From: Flavobacterium cheniae
Lineage (GTDB): Bacteria > Bacteroidota > Bacteroidia > Flavobacteriales > Flavobacteriaceae
Direction: 5' to 3'
Assembly: GCF_004363695.1 (NCBI RefSeq)
Contig: NZ_SNZC01000001.1
Location: 1-64,000 of the forward strand
DNA length: 64,000 bases
Shown here: in pieces, positions 17,344 to 25,000 of the stretch
How positions within the stretch are numbered: the first letter of the stretch is position 1
Layout: every line of letters begins with the position of its first letter
Position numbers and translations under genes: made by a program
Notes under the pieces: model-generated
What the model was told of the DNA's origin: nothing
What the model saw: the letters and a program-made list of their open reading frames with translations, nothing else
Databases searched by the model: none

Positions 17344-17366
17344 TTATTTAGACTTATTTTAAATAA
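17344..17366 (-). promoter_or_regulatory. Operator-like palindrome 2
   Basis: A 23-base box with perfect 7-base arms TTATTTA and TAAATAA, just upstream of the -33 element. It shares TTATTTAGA with box 1, 61 bases away. Two matching sites bracketing a promoter suggest cooperative repression, most plausibly by a Fur- or DtxR-type iron regulator; the regulator is inferred. Confidence 0.45.
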
Positions 17367-17437
17367 TATTTCTAAAGAATTGATTTTCAAACCGAAACTT
17401 TTAAACACTTAAATTTTTAAACTTTAAACTAAAATTG

Positions 17438-17445
17438 TAACTTTG
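17438..17445 (+). promoter_or_regulatory. -7 box for prfA
   Basis: TAACTTTG, 22 bases before the prfA ATG. The upstream region is A/T-rich without a clear TTTG at -33. Confidence 0.55.
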
Positions 17446-17467
17446 CACTCCAAAATAAATAACAGCT

Positions 17468-18541
17468 ATGTTAGATAGATTACAATATGTAAAACAACGT
17501 TTTGACGAAATTTCAGACTTAATTATTCAGCCTGATGTAATTGCCGATCAAAAGCGTTACGTACAATTAAATAAAGAATACAAAGACCTTAAAGGTTTGG
17601 TTGAAAAACGTGAAGAATACATTACGCTTGACGGAAATATAAAAGAAGCTAACGAAATTATCGCTGATGGTTCAGATGCCGAAATGGTAGAAATGGCCAA
17701 AATGCAATTAGATGAAGCTAAAGAGCGTTTGCCACAATTGGAAGATGAAATCAAATTTATGTTGATTCCTAAAGATCCAGAAGATGCGAAAAACGTTATG
17801 GTGGAAATTCGTGCAGGTACTGGTGGAGACGAAGCTTCTATTTTTGCAGGAGATTTATTCCGTATGTATACTAAATATTGCGAAGCACGTGGTTGGAGAA
17901 CTTCTGTAGTAGATATTAGTGAAGGAACTTCTGGTGGATTCAAAGAGGTGATTTTTGAAGTAACAGGAGAAGACGTTTACGGAACTTTAAAATTTGAAGC
18001 AGGAGTACACCGTGTACAACGTGTACCACAAACCGAAACACAAGGTCGTGTGCACACTTCAGCGGCAACGGTAATGGTTTTACCAGAAGCAGAAGAATTT
18101 GATGTACAAATTGATATGAACGATGTTCGTGTTGACTTTTTCTGTTCGTCTGGTCCTGGAGGTCAGTCGGTAAATACGACGAAGTCTGCGGTTCGTTTAA
18201 CGCACATTCCAACTGGATTAGTGGCGCAATGTCAGGATCAAAAATCGCAGCATAAGAATAAAGATAAAGCAATGGAAGTATTGCGTTCTCGTTTATACGA
18301 AAAAGAATTAGCCATCAAACAAGCGGAAGATGCAACAAAACGTTCTTCGCAAGTAAGTTCAGGTGACCGTTCGGCAAAAATTAGAACCTATAACTATTCT
18401 CAAGGTCGTGTAACCGATCACAGAATTGGTTTAGACGTTTTTGATATGGATGGTGTGATGAATGGTAAAATTCAAAAATTTGTTGACGAACTTCAGTTGG
18501 TAAACAACATGGAAAAATTAAAAGAAAACGAAGTTTTCTAA
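17468..18541 (+). CDS. prfA: Peptide chain release factor 1
   Basis: A 357-residue factor that ends translation at UAA and UAG. The catalytic GGQ is at 231-233 and the codon-reading PxT motif is PQT at 187-189, followed by [10 protein letters not shown]. The N-terminal helical domain and the C-terminal [16 protein letters not shown] block are complete. It stands alone, with a promoter and a terminator. Confidence 0.97.
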   Translation: MLDRLQYVKQRFDEISDLIIQPDVIADQKRYVQLNKEYKDLKGLVEKREEYITLDGNIKEANEIIADGSDAEMVEMAKMQLDEAKERLPQLEDEIKFMLIPKDPEDAKNVMVEIRAGTGGDEASIFAGDLFRMYTKYCEARGWRTSVVDISEGTSGGFKEVIFEVTGEDVYGTLKFEAGVHRVQRVPQTETQGRVHTSAATVMVLPEAEEFDVQIDMNDVRVDFFCSSGPGGQSVNTTKSAVRLTHIPTGLVAQCQDQKSQHKNKDKAMEVLRSRLYEKELAIKQAEDATKRSSQVSSGDRSAKIRTYNYSQGRVTDHRIGLDVFDMDGVMNGKIQKFVDELQLVNNMEKLKENEVF

Positions 18542-18560
18542 TCGGAAACTTATTAAATAT

Positions 18561-18600
18561 AAAAAATGCCAAACTAAATTATAGCTTGGCATTTTTTTTT
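18561..18600. terminator. Terminator between prfA and the convergent lipoprotein gene
   Basis: AATGCCAA/TTGGCATT stem with extra CT/AG pairing and a run of nine T. It works for prfA; A runs on the other side allow use by the minus-strand gene. Confidence 0.85.
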
Positions 18601-18620
18601 GAATCAATAAATAACTGTAA

Positions 18621-19274
18621 CTATTCTTTGGCTTCTGAATTTTCTTCTGCTTTTGAGCCCATTCTATTCGCTTTTAAAAGTGGAGCAAATTTAAATTTGA
18701 TAGAGGCAATTTTCATATTGTCAGAACCAGATAAACCTTCATTTTCAACTGTGTTTTTTCTAGTATCTAATGCTTCATAGTACAATTTAATTTCATCCCA
18801 ATCTTCTCTTGAGTAGCTTTCTTTATTTTTTTCAACTGTTGAGGTAAAGTTGTCATATACTCTTAAAATGTTGTTTTTGTTTACCCAAGTAAAAGCCATA
18901 TCGTCTCCAATATCTTCACTTCCAAAAAGAGCTGTTCTAACAATTGATTTAGTAGCTGCTTTAGGTTGTTGAGCTAAATAATTCGCTTTGTACAATTCAT
19001 ATTTGTCGCTGGAAACTAGTATTTTCCCTTCTAATTCTTCGCGATTTTCTAAATCTTGTAAAGCAACTTCAGCTGCAATTTTTCTTCTTTCGTGATCATT
19101 TTCAATGCTATCCCAGTTTGTTTTTAAGTCACTTAAAGCAACATTGTTTAACGAGTCTACATACATTTCATATGCCACAACTTCTTTTTCTGCATTAGTT
19201 TGCTTTTCATCTTTACATGAAATTAAAGCAACTCCTGATGCAAGGGTAATAAGTAAAAATTTTAAATTTTTCAT
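18621..19274 (-). CDS. Lipoprotein of unknown function (DUF6565-like)
   Basis: A 217-residue lipoprotein: signal MKNLKFLLITLASGVALISC with Cys20. The mature part is strongly helical and acidic and seems to hold two related units (YEMYVDSLNNVALSDLKTNW and LRVYDNFTSTVEKNKESYS), a pattern I associate with flavobacterial DUF6565. There is no enzyme motif. It is the last gene of a minus-strand cluster with YtxH and Lmo0937-like proteins, often linked to envelope or stress adaptation. Confidence 0.6.
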   Translation of the reverse strand: MKNLKFLLITLASGVALISCKDEKQTNAEKEVVAYEMYVDSLNNVALSDLKTNWDSIENDHERRKIAAEVALQDLENREELEGKILVSSDKYELYKANYLAQQPKAATKSIVRTALFGSEDIGDDMAFTWVNKNNILRVYDNFTSTVEKNKESYSREDWDEIKLYYEALDTRKNTVENEGLSGSDNMKIASIKFKFAPLLKANRMGSKAEENSEAKE

Positions 19275-19283
19275 TTTGATTGT

Positions 19284-19613
19284 TTATTTGTTAGAAATTT
19301 TTGATAGTATTTTAGTTACTGCAAATTGAACTCCGTAACCTAAAATTTGTTTAAATGGATTTTTGGATTCGCCAACTACCATTCTTTTAGATAAATAACC
19401 ACCTAAAACACTAGTAATGGTAGAAAATAGATTGTCTTTGTTGGTAGCGGTTTTGTAAAATTCGGAAATACCTTGGTTTACAATATTAGAAACAGTAAAT
19501 GAATTATGAACAGTAAAATATTGTTCTTTTAATTCTACGAATTCATTAGCTCGTTTTATTTTTAATGCAGCAATTTTGTTGTCAAGAATATCGGTTTGTT
19601 TGAGCGCTTTCAT
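19284..19613 (-). CDS. Small protein of unknown function
   Basis: A 109-residue basic protein I do not recognise. The N-terminal half is a charged helix (DILDNKIAALKIKRANEFVELKEQ). The C-terminal half has two weakly hydrophobic amphipathic segments (LFSTITSVLGGYLSKRMVVG and ILGYGVQFAVTKILSKI) that may touch a membrane. It starts 2 bases after the stop of the next gene upstream, so it is part of the YtxH cluster. Confidence 0.6.
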   Translation of the reverse strand: MKALKQTDILDNKIAALKIKRANEFVELKEQYFTVHNSFTVSNIVNQGISEFYKTATNKDNLFSTITSVLGGYLSKRMVVGESKNPFKQILGYGVQFAVTKILSKISNK

Positions 19614-19615
19614 CC

Positions 19616-19999
19616 TTATAAATGGTTTGGATTACTTTCATCTTCAGAGATAATCTTATCTTTTAAAAGTTTAGAAACAATTAAATTATCAATAGGTATT
19701 TTAATTAGTGTTTTTCTAAAAATGAATACAATAATGGCAACTATAAAATAAAATCCAGAAACTAGGAAAAATCCCATGGCGTAATCATTTAATAGTTTGC
19801 CTATAAAAAGGCTAATACCAATGTTAATAAACAAGGTAAACATAGCCACAATAATAGAGATGGAAATAACAACCGATAAAGATGAGATTACATCTGATGT
19901 TTTATCTATGGTATTTAATTGTAGTAATTCAAAACTGGTTTTGGAATACTTTTCTGCTTTTTTGTAAAGTAGCTCTATATCGGTGGCTATATTTTCCAT
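19616..19999 (-). CDS. Two-helix membrane protein, holin-X-like
   Basis: A 127-residue protein with a helical N-terminus (about 1-37) and two long membrane helices (about 42-68 and 73-96), then a charged tail. The layout resembles the small 'phage holin / Actinobacterial Holin-X' membrane proteins found beside YtxH genes; here that name would not mean a phage origin. No phage genes are nearby. Confidence 0.6.
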   Translation of the reverse strand: MENIATDIELLYKKAEKYSKTSFELLQLNTIDKTSDVISSLSVVISISIIVAMFTLFINIGISLFIGKLLNDYAMGFFLVSGFYFIVAIIVFIFRKTLIKIPIDNLIVSKLLKDKIISEDESNPNHL

Positions 20000-20008
20000 T
20001 GCTATTTC

Positions 20009-20278
20009 TTATCTGGTAATGTCGTTACTCATTCGTTCTAATTTCGATTTTCCTTCTTCAATAACTTCTTCTGCATTAGAAGTAAAGTTTGAATATTGAT
20101 CTTCAACCGAAGCAATAAAATCAGTAAAACTTCCTTTTAAATTATCTTTTAAATCGGTTCCTTTTTGTGCAATTTTTCTTCTGGTGTTGCTTCCTTTATC
20201 TGGAGCAAACAATACGCCTAATAAGGCACCAACAGCTAATCCACCTAACACTCCTACGATAACATCTGTATTTTTCAT
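20009..20278 (-). CDS. YtxH domain protein
   Basis: An 89-residue protein with a glycine-rich helix (VIVGVLGGLAVGALLGVLFAPDKG) followed by a charged KRKIAQKG-type helix and an acidic coil, the standard YtxH layout. These proteins are linked to general stress; the mechanism is unknown. It lies 19 bases downstream of the Lmo0937-like gene. Confidence 0.85.
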   Translation of the reverse strand: MKNTDVIVGVLGGLAVGALLGVLFAPDKGSNTRRKIAQKGTDLKDNLKGSFTDFIASVEDQYSNFTSNAEEVIEEGKSKLERMSNDITR

Positions 20279-20297
20279 ACTATTATTTTTTAATGAT

Positions 20298-20450
20298 TTA
20301 TATTTCTCTTCCTTTGATTAATCTGAATAAAATCGCAATTACAGCGATTACCAACAAAATGTGGATAATATTACCCGCACTGTAAACAAAAAATCCTAAT
20401 GCCCAAAGAATAACAAGCACTATGGCAATGGTGTATAATAAATTTGACAT
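20298..20450 (-). CDS. Lmo0937 family membrane protein (50 residues)
   Basis: A short gene from ATG at 20450 to TAA at 20298-20300. The protein begins MSNLLYTIAIVLVILWALGF and ends RLIKGREI. It has two membrane helices (about 4-22 and 27-43) separated by YSAGNIIH, the standard Lmo0937/DUF5670 form. It is the first gene of the YtxH cluster, and its small size makes it easy to miss. Confidence 0.85.
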   Translation of the reverse strand: MSNLLYTIAIVLVILWALGFFVYSAGNIIHILLVIAVIAILFRLIKGREI

Positions 20451-20601
20451 ATCTTTATGTTTTAAAGTTTATAATTGACTAAGACAAGCTTTTGACTTAT
20501 CTTTTCGAACTATAACAAAGGTGTAACTTATTGAATCAATTTGTATTACACACCAAAGGCTAAATGTTACAGATTTCCCACATTTATTGAATTCTCGTTA
20601 C

Positions 20602-20632
20602 TTTGAGTTTCCAAAACTTTGAACTAACTTTG
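20602..20632 (+). promoter_or_regulatory. Promoter of pyrF
   Basis: TTTG at 20602-20605, 19 bases, then TAACTTTG at 20625-20632. A strong consensus promoter 31 bases before the TTG start of pyrF. Confidence 0.75.
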
Positions 20633-20663
20633 CCCAACAACTAACACTAAACACCACAACGTT

Positions 20664-21497
20664 TTGACTACACAACAACTTCAAGACCAAATCCAAGCTA
20701 AAAAATCATTTCTATGTATTGGTTTGGATGTCGATTTGAATAAAATTCCCGAGCATTTACTACAAACCGAAGATCCTATTTTCGAATTCAATAAAGCGAT
20801 TATCGATGTGACTCACGATTTGTGTGTTTCTTATAAACCAAACACCGCTTTTTATGAAGCTTACGGAATAAAAGGTTGGCAATCGTTAGAAAAAACCATC
20901 AATTACATCAACGAAAAGTATCCTGAAATTTTCACCATTGCCGATGCAAAACGCGGTGATATTGGCAACACGTCATCCATGTATGCTAGAGCCTTTTTCA
21001 ACGACTTAGATTTCGATTCGGTAACTGTGGCTCCTTATATGGGAAAAGATTCAGTAGAACCTTTCTTAGCATTTGAAGATAAACACACGATTATGTTGGC
21101 GTTGACTTCAAACGAAGGCGCTTTTGATTTTCAAACGCAAAATGTCCACGGTAAAGAATTGTACAAAGTGGTTTTAGAAACGTCAAAATCATGGAAAAAC
21201 GCGCATAATTTGATGTATGTAGTTGGTGCAACTAAAGCCGAATATTTCACTGAAATTAGAAAAATTGTTCCCGATAGTTTTTTATTAGTTCCAGGTGTTG
21301 GCGCTCAAGGCGGAAGTTTAGCCGAGGTTTGCAAATACGGAATGAGCAAAAATGTTGGTTTGTTAATTAATTCTTCAAGAGGAATTATTTATGCTTCAAA
21401 CGGAACTGATTTCGCTGAAAAGGCTAGGGAAGAAGCGTTGAAATTGCAACAAGAAATGGAGGGAATTTTGGTTTCAAGTTTCAAGTTTCAAGTTTAA
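20664..21497 (+). CDS. pyrF: Orotidine-5'-phosphate decarboxylase (PyrF type 2)
   Basis: A 277-residue enzyme converting OMP to UMP, the last step of pyrimidine synthesis. The active-site motif [15 protein letters not shown] (about 98-112) and the N-terminal FLCIGLDVD are clear. The start is a TTG (MTTQQLQDQ...), which fits the promoter and the usual N-terminus; there is no in-frame ATG before the core. The last residues (SFKFQV) come from a GTTTCAA heptamer repeat and are probably not functional. Confidence 0.94.
   Translation: MTTQQLQDQIQAKKSFLCIGLDVDLNKIPEHLLQTEDPIFEFNKAIIDVTHDLCVSYKPNTAFYEAYGIKGWQSLEKTINYINEKYPEIFTIADAKRGDIGNTSSMYARAFFNDLDFDSVTVAPYMGKDSVEPFLAFEDKHTIMLALTSNEGAFDFQTQNVHGKELYKVVLETSKSWKNAHNLMYVVGATKAEYFTEIRKIVPDSFLLVPGVGAQGGSLAEVCKYGMSKNVGLLINSSRGIIYASNGTDFAEKAREEALKLQQEMEGILVSSFKFQV
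21471..21495 (+). repeat. Heptamer microsatellite GTTTCAA x3.5 at the pyrF 3' end
   Basis: Three exact GTTTCAA units plus GTTT run through the last codons and stop of pyrF. Slippage by one unit would shift the frame and change the C-terminal tail. Confidence 0.85.
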
Positions 21498-21520
21498 AAC
21501 GATCATCTTAAACTTTTTAA

Positions 21521-22315
21521 ATGAAATTAATTGATCAACTAGGAATTTTACATACTTTCGAAAAGCAACCCGTTCGAATCATTTCTTTAGTGCCTTCGCA
21601 AACCGAATTGCTTTATGATTTAGGTTTGGAAGATAACATCGTTGGAATAACTAAATTTTGCGTGCATCCTGTTCATTTTAAAGCGACTAAAACGATTGTT
21701 GGCGGAACAAAAAACATCAAATTCGATAAAATAAAAGCACTTCAGCCCGATATTATCATTTGTAACAAAGAAGAAAATACGAAAGAAATTGTGGATGAAT
21801 TAAATACAATTTGTCCAGTTTGGGTAACCGATATTCTCACGATTGAAGACAATTTACAAATGATTCACGATTTTGGTCAACTTTTCAATAAACGAACTGA
21901 TGCTCAAAAATGGATAGACAAAATTAATTTTGCATATCAAGATTTTCAGCAATTCATCAAAGATAAATCCATTAAAAAGGCAGCTTATTTTATTTGGGCA
22001 AAACCTCATATGGTCGCAGGAAATCATACGTTTATCAATGAATTATTGAAATTAAATCATTTCGAGAATATTTACGAAGTAAAAGAAGGACGTTATCCAG
22101 AAGTTGAATTGAAGAAAATTCGTTTAGAAGGCGATCCTGATTATGTTTTTTTGTCTTCCGAACCTTTTCCGTTTACCGATGAACATGCTTTTGAAATAGG
22201 ACGTTTTACGCATCATGCCAAAACTGTTTTTGTCGATGGCGAAATGTTTTCTTGGTACGGAAGTCGATTGTTAAAAGCATTTGATTACTTCAAAAAACTA
22301 CATGCTAAAATTTAA
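21521..22315 (+). CDS. Helical-backbone metal receptor family protein (BtuF-like), no signal peptide
   Basis: A 264-residue protein with the class III periplasmic binding fold: IISLVPSQTELLYDLG (about 19-34) and ALQPDIIICNKEEN (about 69-82). Relatives bind cobalamin, heme or ferric siderophores for ABC transporters. The N-terminus (MKLIDQLGILHTFEKQPVRI) has no signal peptide or lipobox, so it may stay in the cytosol or act without an ABC transporter; none is nearby. It begins 23 bases after pyrF and is probably read from the pyrF promoter. Confidence 0.8.
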   Translation: MKLIDQLGILHTFEKQPVRIISLVPSQTELLYDLGLEDNIVGITKFCVHPVHFKATKTIVGGTKNIKFDKIKALQPDIIICNKEENTKEIVDELNTICPVWVTDILTIEDNLQMIHDFGQLFNKRTDAQKWIDKINFAYQDFQQFIKDKSIKKAAYFIWAKPHMVAGNHTFINELLKLNHFENIYEVKEGRYPEVELKKIRLEGDPDYVFLSSEPFPFTDEHAFEIGRFTHHAKTVFVDGEMFSWYGSRLLKAFDYFKKLHAKI

Positions 22316-22349
22316 AATTTGTTCAATCGTTAATTTTGTTGAAAAGCAG

Positions 22350-22357
22350 TACATTTG
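22350..22357 (+). promoter_or_regulatory. -7 box that decides the hydrolase start
   Basis: TACATTTG matches TAnnTTTG. It overlaps the upstream in-frame TTG at 22355, so translation cannot begin there from this promoter; the TTG at 22373 becomes the likely start. Confidence 0.5.
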
Positions 22358-22372
22358 GGCAAAATTAAAATT

Positions 22373-23155
22373 TTGATTTCCTACACAATTTATAAAAACG
22401 AAACGAGTACAGAATGGGTTACTTTTGTTCATGGAGCAGGAGGAAGTTCGTCTGTGTGGTTCAAGCAAATTCGCGATTTTCAGAAGCATTTTAATGTATT
22501 GTTATTGGATTTGCGTGGTCATGGAGATTCAAAAGAACAATTGAAATCTGCATTCAAGCAAAAATATACGTTTAAAGCCATTGCCGAAGACATTGTTGAG
22601 GTTATTGATTTTTTAAAGATTGAAAGTTCTCATTTCGTTGGAATTTCGTTAGGATCAATTGTCATTCGTCAATTAGCAGAAATGCATCCTGAACGAGTGA
22701 AAAGCATGATTTTAGGAGGTGCTATTTTAAAAATGAATTTCCGTTCGCAAGTATTAATGCGATTAGGAAATACGTTTAAATATGTGTTGCCGTATTTGGT
22801 TTTGTATAAGTTTTTTGCTTTTGTGATTATGCCTAAAAAGAACCACAAACAATCGCGCTTACTTTTTATCAACGAAGCCAAGAAATTGTATCAAAAAGAA
22901 TTCATCAAATGGTTCAAACTTACTGCCGAAATTAATCCAGTTTTACGCTGGTTCCGTCAAAAAGAATTGAATATCCCAACACTTTACGTTATGGGCGAAG
23001 AAGATTATATGTTTTTACCTTCGGTAAAGCAAGTCGTAGCCAACCATGTTAAAACCGCCGAACTTTTCATTATCCAAAACTGCGGACACGTGGTAAATGT
23101 TGAACAACCGGTTATTTTTAATGAAGCGGTGATTGGATATTTGAAGAAAAGGTAG
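22373..23155 (+). CDS. Alpha/beta hydrolase
   Basis: A 260-residue hydrolase. Numbered from the TTG at 22373, the oxyanion region is FVHGAGGSS (18-26), the nucleophile elbow GISLGS holds Ser92, the acid is Asp211 (GEEDYMF) and the base is His239 (NCGHVVNVEQP). There is a lid-like insertion of about 60 residues (about 125-185). No signal peptide. The substrate is unknown; MhpC/BioH-like esterases are the closest pattern. There is no ATG start, and two TTG choices exist. Confidence 0.85.
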   Translation: MISYTIYKNETSTEWVTFVHGAGGSSSVWFKQIRDFQKHFNVLLLDLRGHGDSKEQLKSAFKQKYTFKAIAEDIVEVIDFLKIESSHFVGISLGSIVIRQLAEMHPERVKSMILGGAILKMNFRSQVLMRLGNTFKYVLPYLVLYKFFAFVIMPKKNHKQSRLLFINEAKKLYQKEFIKWFKLTAEINPVLRWFRQKELNIPTLYVMGEEDYMFLPSVKQVVANHVKTAELFIIQNCGHVVNVEQPVIFNEAVIGYLKKR

Positions 23156-23239
23156 GTTGATTATATTAAAAATGGCGGATTTTATATAGGTAAATTAGGA
23201 AGTAGTAATTGAAGTAAACTGCTGTTTTGCGTTCGTTTT

Positions 23240-23731
23240 TTATTTTTCGTTCTCGTTATAAAATTCTAATTCATATTCAGATGCAAGACATTCAAAAGTC
23301 TCGTCCTTAAAGAAGAAAATAAAATGTTTCTTATCAGAATTGGAATCGTTAATTTTTACAATCGGACTTGGCATATTTCTGTCTAATCCGCTTTTGATTT
23401 CATAAAATTGTCCCCAAGGTAATTCTTTTGGATTTGTTCGATATTGACCATAATAATAACCTTCGTCATTACAAGTATTTAGAGAATATTCCTGACAGTT
23501 TTTGAATGAAATTTTTACTTTGTCTCCTTCTTTAAAATTTTCGAACGCATAATGGTTTAAATAGATATCCATTATTAAATTTTCTTCGTCCATACTTAAT
23601 TCAATTTCCGGCGAAACTGGATCAGCATTCCAATTATTTGTTATTTGGATATAGTCAATCATTTCAGTTTGATTTTTTTTAACGCTGTCATTATTTTTCT
23701 TAGTTCCAAATGTTTTCTTTAACCAATTCAA
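23240..23731 (-). CDS. Cytosolic orphan protein, cassette-like context
   Basis: A 163-residue acidic protein I do not recognise. It starts at a TTG (23731) giving MNWLKKTFGTKKN, an amphipathic N-terminus; the next ATG would remove 23 residues. The body has ELSMDEENLIMDIYLNHYAF and KVKISFKNCQEYSLN segments and ends HFIFFFKDETFECLASEYELEF. No signal or membrane helix. It lies between two spacers with conserved-looking ends (see 23764-23900), as single-gene cassettes do. An immunity-type protein is possible but unsupported. Confidence 0.6.
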   Translation of the reverse strand: MNWLKKTFGTKKNNDSVKKNQTEMIDYIQITNNWNADPVSPEIELSMDEENLIMDIYLNHYAFENFKEGDKVKISFKNCQEYSLNTCNDEGYYYGQYRTNPKELPWGQFYEIKSGLDRNMPSPIVKINDSNSDKKHFIFFFKDETFECLASEYELEFYNENEK

Positions 23732-23763
23732 TTTCTTTATTTTTAAAGTTTTTCAAAATGACT

Positions 23764-23900
23764 CACAACGTTCCGGCGCTTGGCTAGTTTGCTAACTTCA
23801 GAACCGATTATTTTCTGTTAAGGATAAAATTTCTTGGGAAATGTAAAGGTGTATTTACTACAAAATTCGCAATATTTCCAAAAGCCTGTTAGCAGTTGTG
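23764..23900 (-). repeat. attC-like spacer between two orphan genes
   Basis: The block starts exactly at the stop codon of the upstream minus-strand gene (23901). Its ends are inverted (CACAAC at 23764-23769, GTTGTG at 23895-23900), and an inner inverted pair lies inside (GCTAAC at 23791-23796, GTTAGC at 23888-23893). On the minus strand it reads CACAAC-T-GCTAAC ... GTTAGC ... GTTGTG. Two nested inverted pairs starting at a stop codon resemble an integron attC site, but the spacing is uneven and no integrase is in the window. Confidence 0.45.
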
Positions 23901-24341
23901 CTAATTTCTGACGTTACTTTTTTGAAACCAATCTTCTAAATCTTTGTCTTGACCACAAACAGAATTTCTAAATTTTCCAATTTCATACTCAACTTGTATA
24001 ACTTTTTGTTTTCCATTGTATACCTCTTTATTAAAAATATCGCTCGTCGTGCTATAACTTATTTTAGTTTTGTTTTTCTCATACCAATCTTTCCACATTT
24101 GGATTTCACTTTCATCAGGATAAGATATAATACCTATATAACTTCCTTCGCCTTTTTTTGTTCCAATATTCGTCAAGCAAATAATTTCTGATAATTCTGA
24201 TTGATTAAATTTTCTTTTTTCTTTGATTGCTATTTCAGCGTTCATTATTTTTATTAAAATTTGTCTTGGAGCATCAGATTCTTGAGCTTGAACTTTTGTA
24301 ATGCTAAAAGCAATTAAAATTAAATAAATGGTTGTTCTCAT
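23901..24341 (-). CDS. Secreted orphan protein with W-x2-WYEKNK motif
   Basis: A 146-residue protein from the ATG at 24341, with signal peptide MRTTIYLILIAFSITKVQAQ. The mature part includes a helix (PRQILIKIMNAEIAIKEKRK), a GEGSYIGIISYPDESE loop and W-x2-WYEKNK at about 107-114, shared with the lipoprotein at 297-704. Function unknown. A GTTAGC-containing segment (24357-24370) lies just before the start and an inverted spacer begins at its stop, consistent with a cassette. Confidence 0.62.
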   Translation of the reverse strand: MRTTIYLILIAFSITKVQAQESDAPRQILIKIMNAEIAIKEKRKFNQSELSEIICLTNIGTKKGEGSYIGIISYPDESEIQMWKDWYEKNKTKISYSTTSDIFNKEVYNGKQKVIQVEYEIGKFRNSVCGQDKDLEDWFQKSNVRN

Positions 24342-24451
24342 AAATTTATTTTTCAAGCGTTACTGCTAACTTATTTATTATGCTCAACTATTGATGAGTA
24401 TTTTTTATAATATCAAATATAAATAAATATTTACAAATCCCACAAACTAAA

Positions 24452-24475
24452 AAATCCCCAATTGCTTGAGGATTT
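24452..24475 (-). terminator. Terminator of the DUF1456 gene
   Basis: On the minus strand AAATCCTCAA-GCAA-TTGGGGATTT: a 10-bp stem with one G-T pair, capped by a GNRA-type GCAA loop and followed by T. It lies 4 bases behind the stop. Confidence 0.85.
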
Positions 24476-24478
24476 CGT

Positions 24479-24928
24479 TTATTTTTTAGTTTTGCCTGAG
24501 TTGAACTTAAAGCGTTCTACTGGGCTTTCGGGTTTTTGTTTTTTGTCGGAAGGTTTGCCTTGTCCAAATGGTTTTTTAGCAGGACCACTTTTTGGTTTAA
24601 ATGGTTTTTTGTCGCCTTCTTTTTTAAAATCAGGCTTTTTGTCTTCTTTATAAAGTGGCGCTTTGTTTTTTGCTATTTCGCCTAATACTTCTTTAGGATT
24701 TTTAGGTTCTTCCTTAGTACCACGCAAATGAATGACTAATCCGTTTAAGAAATTACGCAATAATTGGTCGCCACATTCCATAAAATTTGGATGGTCTTCG
24801 CTTCTAAATACGTTCGCTAATTCACCTTTTGAAACTCTAAAATTAACCAAGTTTAAAATTTCAATAATTTGGTCATCACGTAATTGCAACGCTACGCGTA
24901 ACTTTTTAAAAATATCGTTGTTATTCAT
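24479..24928 (-). CDS. DUF1456 family protein (YehS-like)
   Basis: A 149-residue protein. Residues 1-75 hold two short repeats of the DUF1456 type (NNDIFKKLRVALQLRDDQI and DQLLRNFLNGLVIHLRG with an FRSEDHPNF link). The last 60 residues are a low-complexity Lys/Pro/Gly tail (KKPFKPKSGPAKKPFGQGKP), which could bind nucleic acid. E. coli YehS is shorter and lacks such a tail. The role is unknown. Confidence 0.82.
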   Translation of the reverse strand: MNNNDIFKKLRVALQLRDDQIIEILNLVNFRVSKGELANVFRSEDHPNFMECGDQLLRNFLNGLVIHLRGTKEEPKNPKEVLGEIAKNKAPLYKEDKKPDFKKEGDKKPFKPKSGPAKKPFGQGKPSDKKQKPESPVERFKFNSGKTKK

Positions 24929-25000
24929 TTGTATAAAATATTAGGTCAAAGATATCCATTTAAATTAAGATTTCTTATTTTTACCGCAAAGAAATAATGT

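Noticed and set aside
19616..20278. Holin-like and YtxH genes as possible prophage remnant
   Set aside because: No capsid, tail, integrase or lysin genes are nearby, and the same small genes are common in non-phage stress clusters.
20521..20551. Inverted GTGTAA/TTACAC 19 bases apart between pyrF and the Lmo0937-like gene
   Set aside because: Arms of six bases with a long spacer are likely by chance in AT-rich DNA, and no promoter element lines up with it.
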